A stretch of DNA of 64,000 nucleotides from Okapia johnstoni (lineage: Eukaryota; Chordata; Mammalia; Artiodactyla; Giraffidae). Position 1 is the first letter of the stretch, and each line of letters opens with the position of its first letter. The position numbers and the translations under genes are program-made. Positions 1 to 11,731 of this stretch are shown piece after piece. The stretch spans positions 84,752,713 through 84,816,712 of the forward strand of contig CM044310.1 of NCBI GenBank assembly GCA_024291935.2, in the 5' to 3' direction. The notes under the pieces were generated by a model that saw nothing but the letters and a program-made list of their open reading frames with translations, ran no database searches and was not told the DNA's origin.

Positions 1-1690
1 AGAAAAACCAGGAACATGATGACTGACTGAGTCCACAGACCTTGTGGATTGTGAGGTGAACTGTAGCCAAAACTTCAAACCTGGTCTCCTATGCCCCCAG
101 TCTAATGGGGAGGGCGGGAGGTCATGATGACACTTCGGTCTCTACGTGTGACTGTAAGTTGGAAGCCTGTGTCCGTCCAACAGTCCACTCCCCTTTCCCC
201 AGTGTAGAGTTACTCCAGTAAATGGCTATAAATCCCTGTGCGGGAAAACCTGGGGGAATCATTACTGAATATACTTGCATTTTATTCAACCATCCTTCCT
301 CTTGAATTATTGGCTTCACACTGGATTTTGGGTTCCAAAACGGGCAAAAATGGGCGAGTAGTTGAGCCTTGTTATTGAGAGTGACTGATCTCACGTATCC
401 TTGATTTCTTTTGATTGTCTTAACGCAGTAATACTCATTGACTGTTCATCTCCTTTGCCCCTGGAGATGCCATTTTCCATCAAGCATCTTCATAACTCTG
501 CAGGAAAGACTTTCGAAGTTGTTCCTCCAACCCTTCAAATTTTACAAAAATTATACCTACCTGATTCACCCTCTAGTCTTCATGTTCTCAGAGTGCTAGC
601 TTCCCTGTTGCTATTGTGAAGCTCAGTTCTATTATGGTGGCTCCTACAGTCACCCCTGGCAAGTTGAGGAGCCAGCGCCAGACATTTCTTACCAGCACAT
701 TTCTTATTTACAAAACTTTTCCATGGCACACTATCCATTGCGTTTTCTGCTTTACTCTGAGCCTTTCAGTCCTATTTCCACCAACTTCCAGGGAAATGCA
801 GGCATTTCCACCTCACTTACCATAGACCATTTCTTTCTCCACGCCTCTAGAAAACCAGCCTAGTAGCAGGTCCACATCATTTCTCGGGTCACCGCACTCT
901 GCCCCTGTCGGCTTCTCAACAATTCCATCATTTGTATAACTACCTTTTGCACTGAATTCCCTCATTTTAAATACTTTGTTTTTCCGGTAAGACCTAAATG
1001 GTTCTCCATTCAACATCTCCAGATTAGAACTCCCTGAGGCAAGGAAGCATCTGTTCTCCATCTTTGAGGCATCTAACTAAGCACCTGATATTTAATCAGT
1101 TCTCAGTAGAAGTTTGATTAATTTACTGGACAATATTTACATAGAGGATAATTTCTCCTGTTACAAATGTCTGCCATGTGTGTAGTGAAAGGTAAGCTTC
1201 TTAACATATTGTGAGGCATCATTCTTTGAAAAAAAATTAGGAAGATTTCTGTCTTCAATTGGAAAGAGCATTTTAAATTCCTTTCAAAGATAATGAACTT
1301 GCAAAGCGTACTTCAATTACAGCTGGGTTTATATGTCTGTTTTAGTCATTAGCATTTCTTCAGAAAACCAAAACTCCCGAAAAATCAGTGTGCAAACCGG
1401 CCCCCCCTCAGAGTATAGATACAATTTCCTCTTCTCTTCTACTCTTGTCATAATACTTTTCTTTCTACCGTTAAATCTTTAAGTATAGAAAAGTCAGCCA
1501 CTTTCTAATCCAGTTTCTTTATAAGAGCAAAAGCAAAAATAGCCAAAGAAGATATAAATGACTTGGCCCAAGTCATAAAGCTACGACAATGCCTAAAACT
1601 TAAGGTTCCTGGCTCCCTACAATTTTATTTCTACCCCACCCCACCCACTCTCCTTCTTGGAATCATCCAGTTTTGCAGCTCAGTGAAACA
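1..1690. other. Unassigned flank, no gene seen
   Basis: I recognise no coding exon or young repeat here. Short open frames on both strands have no recognisable motifs. Around 1535-1600 a stretch reading 'cccaagtcataaagcta' resembles a decayed MIR core, but this is too weak to call. The right end runs into the old L1 that begins near 1690. Confidence 0.4.
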
Positions 1691-1770
1691 CCAAAGAAGA
1701 CATAGTAAGACCGTAGATTTAAACACAAATCTCAAAATATCAATAATTACATTAAATATGAATGAAACAG

Positions 1771-1974
1771 CATGGCGTGCATGCTCAGTCATGTCCGACT
1801 CTTTGTGACCCCATGGACTCTAGACCACCAGCTCCTCTGTTTATGGGATTTCCCAGGCAAGAATATTGGAGTGGGTTGCCATTTCCTCCTCCAGATGTTC
1901 TTAACCCAAAGATCAAATCTGTGTCTCCTGCTTTGCAGGCAGATTCTTTACCAATGAGCCACTAGGGAAGAACC
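1771..1974 (-). mobile_element. Bov-tA SINE
   Basis: This is the reverse complement of the ruminant Bov-tA consensus: the BovB-derived tail ('cagtcatgtccgactctttg') is on the left and the tRNA-like head ('ccactagggaag') on the right. It is inserted in the old L1 and shows moderate divergence. Confidence 0.9.
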
Positions 1975-2029
1975 CCATGGGTATAATAATCATTCCAATT
2001 AAATGACATGCATTGTCAACAGGATACTT

Positions 2030-2230
2030 CTTTTTTTATTTTATTGAAGCATGGTTTATTTATAATGTTGTATAGCAGAAACTAATGCAAAGAGACTCAG
2101 TTATACATATATATATTCTTTTTCATATTCTTTTCCATTATGATTTATCTCAGGATGTTTAATATACTTCTCTGTGCTATGCTGTAGGACCTTGTTTTTT
2201 ATCCTAGATAAAACATTTTATATTTATTTT
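2030..2230 (-). mobile_element. L1 3'-end fragment (artiodactyl L1 tail)
   Basis: A T-rich start is followed by 'ttattgaagcatggttta', 'aatgttgtatagcagaa', 'cagttatacatatatata' and 'tgtgctatgctgtaggacc'. This is the standard reverse complement of an artiodactyl L1 3' UTR. It is a 5'-truncated minus-strand insertion into the older L1. Confidence 0.75.
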
Positions 2231-2458
2231 TCTTTATACGGACATATTCCTTAGTGTATGAAAAGAGTCACTTCTATTAATAAATTGAAAGTCCTTAAAA
2301 TACCAATAGCTACAATCTGTACCTAGGTGCATCAACAGAAGATTTTTAAATTATAAGTCGTTTACAAAGGAGATATCTAAAACATAACATTACAAATAAA
2401 ATGGAAGAAAATATACTATATAAACTTTTAATTTTTTAAAGCTGGTATATATAACTTT

Positions 2459-2679
2459 GGGCTCCCTTGATGGCTCAGGCAGTAAAGAATCTGCCTACAA
2501 TGCAGGAAACCCAGGTTCAGTCCCCGAGTCAAGAAGATCCCCTGGAGAAGGAAATGGTTACCCGCTCCAGTATTCTTGCCTGGACAACCCCATGGACAGC
2601 AGAGCCTGGTGGGCTACAGTCCATGGGGTCTCAAAGAGTCAGACATGACTGACTAACACTTTCACTTTTCACTTTTCGT
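2459..2679 (+). mobile_element. Bov-tA SINE
   Basis: Near-complete copy: a tRNA-like head ('ggctcaggcagtaaagaat'), B-box region, core ('ctggagaaggaaatgg') and BovB tail ending in 'ctgactaacactttcact'. It is oriented opposite to the copies at 1771 and 3226. Confidence 0.92.
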
Positions 2680-3225
2680 ATATAACTTCACTGCAAAAAG
2701 ACTTTATCCTAATGATACATTTTTCAATTCATCCTTAAGATACAGTAACAAGAAATTTTTGTGTATCTAATAATCTCAAAATATATAAGACAAAAATTGA
2801 CTAGATACAAAAGAGACAAAAGCAGAATCATAGTGGGAGATTTCAGTGATTCTTTACAGAACCAACAAAAATCATTTAAGATCTAGAAGATTTGAACAAT
2901 ATAATTATAAAGGTGGCTTATAGAATATCTATAGACAATTGCAATCAGAAACTATAAAAATGCATATATTATTTCCAAGAGCATATGGAATATTTACAAA
3001 TATTGTTGGTTGTACCATAAAGCAAGTCATAAGAAATTTCTAAGGACTGAAACCATTGGAGTATGTTTACTGACCCTAATACTCAATAGCAAATAAAATC
3101 TAGAAAAATCCACAAATTTGAAAAGATGTAATATACTTCTAAGTAATTCATAAGTAACAAATTATGGAGGAAGATTCATATATTTTTAATTAATTATAAA
3201 ATTAATGTACAATAAACTAGTTATG

Positions 3226-3440
3226 TATGAAAGTGAAAGTGAAGTCTCTCAGTCGTGTCAGACTCTTTGTGACCCCATGGACTGTATAGCCTACCAGGCT
3301 CCTCCGTCCGTGGGATTTTTCAGGCAAGAATACTGGAGTGGGTTGCCATTTCCTTCTCCAGGAGATCTTCCCCACCAGGGATCGAACCCAGGTCTCCTGC
3401 ATTGTAGACAGACGCTTTACCATCTGAGCCACCAGGGAAA
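3226..3440 (-). mobile_element. Bov-tA SINE
   Basis: Full-length minus-strand copy running from 'gaaagtgaaagtgaagtc' through 'cagtcgtgtcagactctttg' to 'gagccaccagggaaag'. It interrupts the ancient L1. Confidence 0.92.
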
Positions 3441-3607
3441 GTATTTATGAGTTGCAAATAAACCCACGGTTTAAGAAAAATTCATAACTCTACTAGAAAA
3501 AGAGAAAGATGGATAATTAAAGGGCTGTATGTCAATGAGATAGAAATAAATAAATACAAAAACAGAAATTAACAAAATAGTAAAGAAATACGAATAAAGA
3601 AAACCAA

Positions 3608-3790
3608 GGGACTTGCCTGTGTGGTCCAGTGGTTGAGACTTGGCGTTCCAGTGCAGGGGCTGAGGGTTGGAACCCTGCTTGGGGAGCTAGGATCCCACAT
3701 GTCTCATGGCTGAAAAACTGAAACATAAAGCAGAAGCAATATTGTAACAAATTCAATAAAGTCTTTAAAAATGGTCTACATCAAAAAAAA
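3608..3790 (+). mobile_element. CHR-type tRNA-Glu SINE
   Basis: Begins 'gggacttgcctgtgtggtcc', continues through 'aaccctgcttggggagctag' and 'gatcccacatgtctcatgg', and ends in an A-rich tail near 3783. It is the short CHR-2 type that lacks the BovB tail. Confidence 0.82.
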
Positions 3791-4125
3791 AAATCTTTAC
3801 AAAAAAATAATAAGACCAGAGCCAAAAGTTAATTCTTGGAGAAACCTCTAAAATTAATAAATGCATAATAAGACTCTAAGAAAAGCAGATAGAAGGCACA
3901 AATAATCAAAGTCAGAAATAAAAAATGAGGCATTACTACAGATTATTATAAGCATCAAGAAAAAAATAAGAGGATATTACAAACAAATTTATGCCAATAA
4001 GCTATTCCCAAAAAGTTGAATGGACAAATTTTAACAAAAACTAACTTAAGAAGAGATGGAAATAGAAAATTTGAATGGTTTTGTAACATTAATCTACCAA
4101 AAAATAAAAGGCAACTTGCAGCTGG

Positions 4126-4571
4126 AAACTTTAACCTGGATTATAAAGAAAGGGCAAATTGGTGGCCTCTGGACCAACTCCTTTTGCAGACATATTTTTA
4201 CGGCCTTATTGGGTTTAAAATTTTTTGTTAACCCTGAATGCTTTGAGATTGGACAAATGCTCCTCAGTTCACCACAGATCTCATGCACTACTTCACTTTT
4301 TTAGGTTACCTACTAGGGCCCTTAGGTATTCAAGTTTGCAACCCCTAAAGTCATACAAAATCATTAAGATTGTTTACATATCAAACAAACAGCTGCATAA
4401 AAAGAGGTCTAAAGCTGTTTTTCTAAGCATATCAAGTTTAGACTGTTTTACAAGTACCTCCAAGTGAATTTTCTTGCTGGAGGGAGGTTTGAGGTGTGAT
4501 ATCATTGCTCTTCATATTTGGACACATTGGCATGTCCATAGATCCCCTTCGGTTGGTACTTAACTGTAGTT
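4126..4571. other. Unassigned AT-rich stretch
   Basis: No gene or confidently named repeat. The short frames lack recognisable protein motifs. It may contain a decayed old element around 4200-4260, but I cannot name one. Confidence 0.3.
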
Positions 4572-4792
4572 ATTCAAACTGCTGGGTTTGCCTGGTGGCT
4601 CGAATGAAAAAGAATCTCCCCACAACGCAGGAGACCTGGGTTCAATCCCTGGGTCAGGACGATTCCCTGGAGAAGGAAATGGCAACCCACTCCAGTGTTC
4701 TTGCCCAGAGGACCCCATGGACAGAGGAGCCTGGTGGACTACAGTCCAAGGGATCACAAAGAGTCGGACACAACTGAGCACATTCAAACTGC
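4572..4792 (+). mobile_element. Bov-tA SINE with perfect 11-bp target duplication
   Basis: The SINE body is 4583-4781, flanked by the exact direct repeat 'attcaaactgc' at 4572-4582 and 4782-4792. Head, core and BovB tail are all present. The exact duplication shows L1/BovB-type target-primed insertion and modest age. Confidence 0.93.
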
Positions 4793-5143
4793 AACAGCAA
4801 GAGGGAACAGTCCCTCCAACACTGCCTTCATTCCTGATGTCAATCACAAGTTGAGAGGTGGGGAGAGAATGGGTTTCCAAAACCAGTCGCAGTTTCAGTA
4901 ATTCTCTAGAAGGACTTAAAGAACGCCTTGAAAGCTATTATACTCACAGTTGTGGTTTGTTACAGGGAAAGGATGAACAACAGTCAAAAGAATAGATACA
5001 CAGGGCAGAGTCTAAGAGGGTGACAAATATGAAGCTTCTGTTGTCCTCTCCCACGGAGTCAGGATGTACCCTCCTAGGATTGATATATGACAACACACAG
5101 TGTAGTGACAAGCAGGGAAGCTCACCTGTGCTTTGGTGTTTGG
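4793..5143. other. Unassigned stretch
   Basis: No gene or named repeat seen between the Bov-tA and the next CHR SINE. The weak open frames have no conserved motif. Confidence 0.3.
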
Positions 5144-5432
5144 AGTTTTTATTGGAGGACTTCCCTGGTGGTCCAGTGGTTAAGAATCCACCTGCCAATG
5201 CAGGAGACATGGGTTCAATCCTTGGTCTGGGTAGATTCTGCATGCCACAGGGCAGCTAAGCCCTTGCACTGCAACTACTGAGCCTGTACACCTACAGTCC
5301 ATGATCTGTAACAAGAGAAACCACAGCAAAGAGAAGCCCAAGCACCACATCTAGAGAAAGCCCACGCACAGCAACAAAGACCCAGCACAACCAACAATAA
5401 AATAAATAATTTTTTTTAAGTTTTTATTGGAG
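5144..5432 (+). mobile_element. CHR-1-type SINE with 14-bp target duplication
   Basis: The body is 5158-5418 ('gacttccctggtggtccagt' head, 'acaagagaaaccacagcaa' middle, 'aataaaataaataa' tail). The exact repeat 'agtttttattggag' lies at 5144-5157 and 5419-5432. This is the longer CHR form, with an unrelated middle of the 'ccacaactagagaaagcc' type. Confidence 0.9.
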
Positions 5433-7310
5433 CTTCATAGCATAGTCCTGATTTCCCAGTTGTTGAACTCAGTCTCCAAGTCAGCTGACATCACGAGACC
5501 CAAACTCCCACCATAAATCACATGGTTGGCCTTTCTGGCATGGCCAGCCCCCACCCTAACCAAAGACACTTCACTCATGTATGACAAAGATTACTTCCCA
5601 GAAGCTGAGGGCAAAGCCAGACATCTTTGGGGGAGGCAAGTCCAAGATCTTTGCTACAAGGTACTGCTATATGAATGACCATCCTTAATCCAACTTCTCT
5701 GGAATCAGATCTATCAACCCATTTATAGATAGACAGGAACAAAGGGTCCAGGTTCAAGAAAGGAGCTGTAAAAAAAAAAGAGTAACTAAACTACCAAGTA
5801 ACATCATCTTAAATATATTCTTTCCACAAGCGATATTGTCTCATGATTCTTAACGTTATCCCCCCTGAATAACTCTCTTGAGATCCCAGCTGGTTTTCTA
5901 AGGCAATTGCAGCAAAATTAAAAGGTTAAGACACACTGAAAGCTCACCCTGCCTCTTTCTATTAAATATAGTTTTAGAATCTCTTTTCTTCCCCCCAGAA
6001 ATCTGTGATGAGGACTGAAGAGATCCTTACTGCAGAATAAGCAGCTCTATACCTTTGTTTTGTGGCTGACACCTTTCAGAAGAAAAATAATAATTTAGCA
6101 TGTCTCTTCTATTTAAGTTGCTTGACAACCAGACTACCCAACCACAAAGAGATCATGGCTGTCATAGAAACAAGCCTTGGGATATTCCATTGTTCTAGTC
6201 ACACAATATCCCTCAATAAAGTGGTCACTCGCTTTTTAAACATATAACTTAAACATCCTTATTTGTCAGTGACTATATATTCTCCAGAAACATTATTATA
6301 AAATTTTTTGAATAGTAAGCTCTCCTTGTGCATTTAAAATCTGATTTACCTATGAGTTTCCAGGAGCATAGCATAAAATATAGTAAGATATACCTTGCTG
6401 ATTTGCTTAACAACTGTGGCTCTTCTTTTTTTTCATGAATGGTACAGTGGTAATATTTAGCCCAGGCTGCATTTGAATTATCACAGATTGTGAATTAATG
6501 GCATCTCTATTTGGCATGGTATCTCATGCACAGTGAGTGCTAAATAAATATTTGTTGTATTGAATTGAATTTGTGCATGTTTTATTATACATCCATGTTA
6601 AAGCTCTAAGAATTTGAGATAAGAGGCTAATGGGGCCGAGAGGGTAAAATGAGTTCAGTTGTTTAATATCCAGGAATCTACATGAAAGAATACCAATTCC
6701 TCTGCCGTGAAGGAAGGCACATTTGATCAGCACTGATAAGACAATAGCACGAATCATAGAGCCAGTGTCACTTTTTTTTCAAATCCACAGTAACATATAT
6801 ATTCATCTTGTCGGATGGCTATATAAATAGATGAGGTAAAACAACATGGCATTTGTTGTACTTCAATTACTTTCTTGTATAATGTCAAGAAGTAAAAGCT
6901 AACAAACCATAACTTTTCTTGACATTTCCTCCCTCAAGTGACCAATGATGGATTTGCCTTTAAAAAGCATTCATCATTTTAAAGAAGGGTAGAGACAGTA
7001 GATTTCTTTGTGTTACTTTTTTTTCCATTTTTTAAGCCAGTGGTTAAATTGAAAAGCGCAGCTCTCCTGCAGACGGGAACCAAAACTTGGTTGATAAGAT
7101 TACATGTTTCTAAACCTGAGGGATGGTTGAAATCATCCAAGTAAGAGGGCATTTGCTGTCATAAGTGGTCCAGTGATGGAACTGCATTCCCAGAGAGGCC
7201 AAGAGGCCACCCTCACCATCACAGCTCCCTCCTCCCCCCCTGCCTCCAACCCACCTGCCCATTAAACAGTGTATATTTTGCCAGACAAATTTTTTATGTG
7301 ACCAGATCCG
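5433..7310. other. Mostly unassigned; possible L2 end near 6530-6560
   Basis: No gene is recognisable. The only repeat-like signal is 'gtgctaaataaatatttgtt' near 6537-6556, the typical 3' end of an L2 LINE on the plus strand. A C-rich stretch (7228-7240) and scattered T-runs are low complexity only. Confidence 0.35.
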
Positions 7311-7311
7311 A

Positions 7312-7515
7312 CAGTCCAGCACAGTTGTTAAGAACACTGGCACTTGAGTTTGAGGGACATAGTTTCCAATACCATCTCTACCATTTGCCAGTTCTGTGAC
7401 CCTGGTCAAATTATTTACATCCTCTAACCCTCTTACCTCGTCTGAAAAATAAAGGCAATAATATCTAACTTCATAGAGGTATTGTAAAGGATAAAACTAG
7501 ATAACATGCTTGAAG
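7312..7515 (+). mobile_element. MIR SINE
   Basis: Classic MIR layout: 'ttaagaacactggcacttga', 'ccatttgccagttctgtgac', 'ctcgtctgaaaaataaagg', then 'gtattgtaaaggataaaact'. It is an old tRNA-derived SINE common to mammals. Confidence 0.85.
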
Positions 7516-7552
7516 TGTTCACTGTATAGACTCCTCAAAAAAGAAAATATTG

Positions 7553-7808
7553 TTAGCAAACTCAGGCTTCCCAGGTGACGCTAGTGGAAAAGAATCCACC
7601 TGCCAATGCAGGAGACATAAATGGTGCAGGTTCAATCCCTGGTCAGGAAGATTCCTTGGAGGAGGGCAGGGCAACCCATTCCAGTATGCTTGCCTGGAGA
7701 ACCCCAGGGACAGAGGAGCCTGGTGGGCTACGATCCACAGTATCATAGCAATAATGGCAAAGAGTTGGACACTGCTGAAGCGACTTAGCACGCACATTAG
7801 CAAACTCA
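7553..7808 (+). mobile_element. Bov-tA SINE with perfect 12-bp target duplication
   Basis: The body is 7565-7796, with the exact repeat 'ttagcaaactca' at 7553-7564 and 7797-7808. The head is 'ggcttcccaggtgacgctag', the variant with an extra 'gacgc/gcac' insertion shared with copies at 22547, 24970 and 35830. Confidence 0.93.
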
Positions 7809-7994
7809 TCATGAGATCCAAGAAGACAGGAAACATGTCAGGTTTATTCACCATTTACATCCTCAGGTCCTAGCCCAGAATTTGGTTCTCCAGTGTTCAA
7901 TATTTGCTGACTGCCTTAATGTATGGATATTATTATAACAACGATTTCTTTATGTTAATGTACCCTTTGGAGGCTGGGTACCAGTGTATCAGAA

Positions 7995-8225
7995 TAATAA
8001 TTATTGACATCATTTATTGAATATCATTAAGTCTACGCACCTGTGATTTCACAAGTGTTAAACCGTTTAGTCATCACAATAACCTTAGGAGATAGATATT
8101 GTTATTGTCATAATTCTATAAATAAGTTAAGGTACAGAGAGGTCAAGAAATTGATGCAAAATTAGACAGCTAGTAAGCAGCAGAGCTGGGATTTAAGCCC
8201 AACAGCAAAGCATTTAATTATACTC
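7995..8225 (+). mobile_element. MIR-family SINE
   Basis: Contains 'atttattgaatatcattaag', 'caataaccttaggagataga', 'ggtacagagaggtcaag' and 'agcagagctgggatttaagc'. This is the order expected for MIRb/MIR3. Confidence 0.75.
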
Positions 8226-8254
8226 TATCAGGAAGTGGAGTAAGCTGTTGTTCA

Positions 8255-8490
8255 AAAATAAGGATAAGAACTACCGTTTATTGAATATTTGTAAAGTGAT
8301 AGTCAATGTTAAATATAATTTAACATTCACAATGACCTGAGGAACCATAATTACCCTCATCTTCCAGAAGAGGGAAGTAAGACACAGATTGATTGAACAA
8401 ATTATCCAAGGGCACAAAGCTACAAAGTGGCTCAGGTAGGACTCAAATCCAGGTCTGCCATATTACATAGCCCTGCTTTTTGAACACTGT
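8255..8490 (+). mobile_element. Second MIR-family SINE
   Basis: Another MIR in the same orientation, starting 30 bp after the previous one: 'gtttattgaatatttgtaa', 'ttacaaagtggctcaggta'-type core, 'ggactcaaatccaggtctg'. The pair differs too much to be a recent duplication. Confidence 0.72.
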
Positions 8491-9157
8491 GTTTGAGGAC
8501 ATGATAGGATATTTGGAGGAAGGACCACAAGATGGAAGGAATCTGGGTTCCTGAATGAGTTTGTCAGAGATGCCCTGTCAACATGAACACCAATCCCAGA
8601 GAGTTATTGATCAAGACATAAACTTCTGTGACGAGCCATTACATTCCCAAGTCTATTTGTTGTAGAGTTGTCCTATGTAACTTATTCACAGTTTTTTAAT
8701 GTCGTGAGCTCAGTAGAACATTAAATACGGGAAACAAAAGCTTTTCTTAAGAATTCCCAGTTCTCCTTTGGTTAACCTCTTCATCTGTGGGCAGAAGAAG
8801 TCATACCAGTGCCCGGGTGCTGAAAATAAGCCGATCAGACTCAATTAATTTGTAAGTAGACATAGCCTTCTAAGTTCTACTTGGTTTCTGACAAATTTAA
8901 ATTGTATACATTTAAGTTATACAGTACAATGTTTTGATAAGTATACATTGTTAAATGATTATCATAATCAAACTAATTAGCACATTCATTACCTCCTATG
9001 ATTACCAGTTTTTGTCTAGGTGGTCAGAAAACTTGAAATCTACTCTCTTAGCAAATTTTCAGTACATAATACAGTATTATTAACTAGAGTCACCATGCTA
9101 TACATTAGGTCTCCAGAACTTTAATGCTTGAAACATTTCACTATTTATCAGATACAT
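8491..9157. other. Unassigned; possible L1/L2 remnants
   Basis: No gene seen. 'aaattgtatacatttaagtt' to 'taccagtttttgtctaggtg' (8898-9024) looks like a decayed LINE or LTR piece that I cannot name. Confidence 0.3.
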
Positions 9158-9396
9158 ATGGATATAAGCTGGGCTTCCCAGGTGGCTCAGTGGTAAAGAA
9201 TCCACCTGCATTGCAGGAGCTGCAGGAGACGGGTTTGACCCCTGGGTGGGGAAGATTGCCTCGAGAAGGAAATGGCAAACCACTCCTGTATTTTTGCCTG
9301 GGAAATCCCACGGACAGAAGAGACTGGTGGGCTACAGTCCATGGGGTCACAAAGAGTCAGACACAGCTGAGTAACTGAGCACGCATGGATATAAGC
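9158..9396 (+). mobile_element. Bov-tA SINE with perfect 12-bp target duplication
   Basis: The body is 9170-9384. The exact repeat 'atggatataagc' is at 9158-9169 and 9385-9396. The full head, core and BovB tail are present. Confidence 0.93.
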
Positions 9397-9514
9397 CATG
9401 CAGCCAGGTTTATGGATGTGGACTGGAGCCTATGAGAATTTGCAGCATCTCCTAAGTAGCCAAGGAAGGCTACCTAGAAGAAATAGATTCTAATCACCAG
9501 GCATTACTATCAGC

Positions 9515-9625
9515 ATTGTTTTCATTCCACAAATGCTGACTACAGTTATGTGCCAAACACCATTCTAAATATTGGAGACAGGATAGCAACATGAATAAAT
9601 TCCTTTCTTCATGAAAATCACATCC
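9515..9625 (-). mobile_element. L2 LINE 3' fragment
   Basis: 'attccacaaatgctgactac', 'atgtgccaaacaccattcta' and 'ttggagacaggatagcaac' match the reverse complement of the L2 3' end. Old and diverged. Confidence 0.55.
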
Positions 9626-9639
9626 CAGAGGGGGATTAT

Positions 9640-10930
9640 ATAAAACAAAAAAATGTATTATGGATATTGAAAGAGAGTAATATTATAAAGACCATGGTCT
9701 TTGATGACAACACAATTAAAATTCAATAACAAAAAAGAAAATCATAAAAATCTTATATGCTTGGAAATGTTAATTTATAAATATAATGAATTCATGGACC
9801 AAACAAGAAATTACTATGTAAATTAAAACTCAGTAACAATGAAAAACACTACCAATCAGGACCTATAGAGTGTGATTAAAGCAAATATATGTACTTATAT
9901 ATATGAAGTATAAAATTGAGTGAGCTAAGTATCCAACACCCCCCAAAAGTGATATTAATCATGAAAAATGAGCCATAAACACAGATAAAGCAATAACCAA
10001 ACATCAATATGAGTATATGATAATCATTAGATCGGTACACTTAGAGATATAGATGAAATGGACAAACTGCTAGAAAAATGTAACTCAACAAAAACTATTT
10101 TAAAAAACTGAAAATGAGTAAGTTAAAGTAAAGAAGAATATTAGCTGATTTACCCAACCTTCAGGAACACATCCTCCCTCTACTATAAAATTTCAGTGAG
10201 TAGAATGATAGCAATGAGAGCTAAAACCAAAAGACTTCCTATTGTGTTATGGACACTGCTCTAAGTGCCTTATTTCTTTTAACTCTTTCAATCCTCAAAA
10301 TGTCTCTATGGAAACTTTCCTGGTGGTCCAGTGGTTGAGAATCCACCTGCCAATGAAGGGGACATGGGTTCAATTCTTGATCTGGGAAGAGTCCACATTC
10401 TGCAAAGCAGCTATGCCCACAGGCTGCAACTATTGAGTCTGAGTGCTCTAGAGCCCAAGCCCTGCAACAAGAGAAGCCACCACAATGAGAAGCCTGTGCA
10501 CTGCAATGAAGAGCAGCCCTGCTTTGTCACAACTAGAGAAAGCCCACACACAGCAGCAGAGACCCGGTGCTGCCCCAAAATTAATTAACTAATTTAATAT
10601 ATATATATATGAAGTTGGCATTTCCATTTTCCAAATTAGGAAACTGAAGCTAGAAAAGATTAGGTCTAATTATTATAAACAGCTAAAAGAATTCTCCTTT
10701 TATGAGAGCTTCAGTTCATGAGATTAATGTAACTTCAAAATGAAAACCAGACAAGGGCAGGAAAAAAGAAGAGAATTATACATCAAACTGACTTCTAAAG
10801 CTACAGAAATCCTAAATGAGATATTAACAAACCAAATGCTGGCATGCCTTAAATATTTAATATTGTAACCAAGCAAAGTTTATTCCAGGAATGCAAGGTT
10901 GGCTTAACATTAGAAAATCTGAGAGGGATA
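9640..10930 (+). mobile_element. Second ancient L1 ORF2 remnant
   Basis: An AT-rich plus-strand remnant. 'gatgaaatggacaaactgct' (10052-10071) and 'tattccaggaatgcaaggtt' (10881-10900, coding an L1-like IPGMQG) are recognisable ORF2 positions. A CHR SINE at 10312-10580 interrupts it. It is decayed beyond coding. Confidence 0.6.
10312..10580 (+). mobile_element. CHR-1-type SINE
   Basis: 'actttcctggtggtccagtg' head, 'acaagagaagccaccac' middle and 'aactagagaaagcccacaca' end. The tail runs into 'aattaattaa' and a short TA run. It sits inside the second L1 remnant. Confidence 0.87.
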
Positions 10931-11086
10931 AATTACAAGATTGGGATTAACATATACACACTATTATCTATAAAGTAGACAAGCAACAAGGACAGGAGCT
11001 ATACTCAATATTTTATAATAATCTACAAGGGAAAAGAATCTGAAAAAGAATATATATATACATAAGCATATATGTATGTGTGTGTG

Positions 11087-11089
<3 letters not shown>

Positions 11090-11125
<36 letters not shown>
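11090..11125. repeat. (TA)n microsatellite
   Basis: About 16 uninterrupted TA units inside the L1 3' UTR, preceded by 'atgtatgtgtgtgtgc'. It probably grew from the TA-rich L1 3' UTR sequence itself. Confidence 0.95.
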
Positions 11126-11128
<3 letters not shown>

Positions 11129-11182
11129 TTATTGTGCTGTGCACCTGAAACTAACATGATGTTGTAAATCAACTATACCTCA

Positions 11183-11342
11183 GGGAACTTCCCTGGTAAT
11201 CCAATTGTTAAGACTGTAGTTCCAATGCAGTGGGCATGGGTTTGATGCCTGGTCATGGAACTAAGAGTCCACTTCCCACATTCCACATGGCACAGTCAAA
11301 AAATAAAAATAAATAAAATAACAATAACAAAATAATTTTTAA
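11183..11342 (+). mobile_element. CHR-2-type SINE inside an L1 tail
   Basis: 'ggaacttccctggtaatcc' head to an A-rich tail of 'aaaaataaaaataaataaaa'. The flanking 12-bp near-identical repeat dates it after the L1. Confidence 0.85.
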
Positions 11343-11470
11343 AACTATACTTCATTAAAAATTAAAAATACAGCTTTTAAAAATTAGAAAATCTAACATA
11401 ATTCATCATACTAACAGATAAAAATATATAATAATCTAAACAAGTAATAGGAGCAGAAAAACTGTTAGCA

Positions 11471-11684
11471 AACTGTGGCTCAGTGGTAGAGAATCCACCT
11501 ACCAATGCAGGAGACGCAGGAGACGTGGGTTCAATCCCTGGGTTGGGAAGATACCCTGGAGTGGAAATTTTCAATCCACCCCAGTATTCTTGCCTGGAGA
11601 ATTCCATGAAGAGAGGAACCTGGCAGTCTAAGCCCATGGGGTTGCAAAGGGTCAGACACAACTGAGTGACTTAGCACAGACAAT
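11471..11684 (+). mobile_element. Bov-tA SINE
   Basis: The head is slightly truncated ('actgtggctcagtggtagag'). Core and BovB tail ('cagacacaactgagtgac') are present. Confidence 0.9.
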
Positions 11685-11731
11685 AGAAGGAGAACTTTTT
11701 TACTATCAAAAACCTACAGTAAATATATATC

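Larger units (their letters stand above)
1690..4125 (+). mobile_element. Ancient L1 ORF2 remnant, split by five insertions
   Basis: Pieces of L1 ORF2 occur in the right order. The N-terminal start (frame reading ISIITLNMN) is near 1730-1760. The endonuclease piece reading 'gtgggagatttcagtgat' is near 2835, and 'catttggagtatgtt'-type sequence lies near 3055. The pre-RT part around 3815-3845 reads 'gagccaaaagttaattctt'. The block near 4020-4070 is related to the L1 'gacaaattcctagaaac' region. All are on the plus strand and badly decayed. Insertions at 1771-1974, 2030-2230, 2459-2679, 3226-3440 and 3608-3790 postdate it. Confidence 0.6.
10931..11390 (+). mobile_element. L1 3' end with CHR SINE inserted in its tail
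   Basis: Plus-strand L1 3' UTR: 'tatactcaatattttataat' near 11000, a microsatellite, then 'ctgtgcacctgaaactaac' and 'gttgtaaatcaactatac'. A CHR-2 SINE (11183-11342) splits the tail, duplicating 'aactataccttca'-type target sequence at 11171-11182 and 11343-11354 (11 of 12 identical). Confidence 0.75.

Noticed and set aside
4572..7808. Regularly recurring ~200-bp units as a CRISPR-like array
   Set aside because: They are dispersed SINEs in both orientations with individual target duplications, in a mammalian genome.
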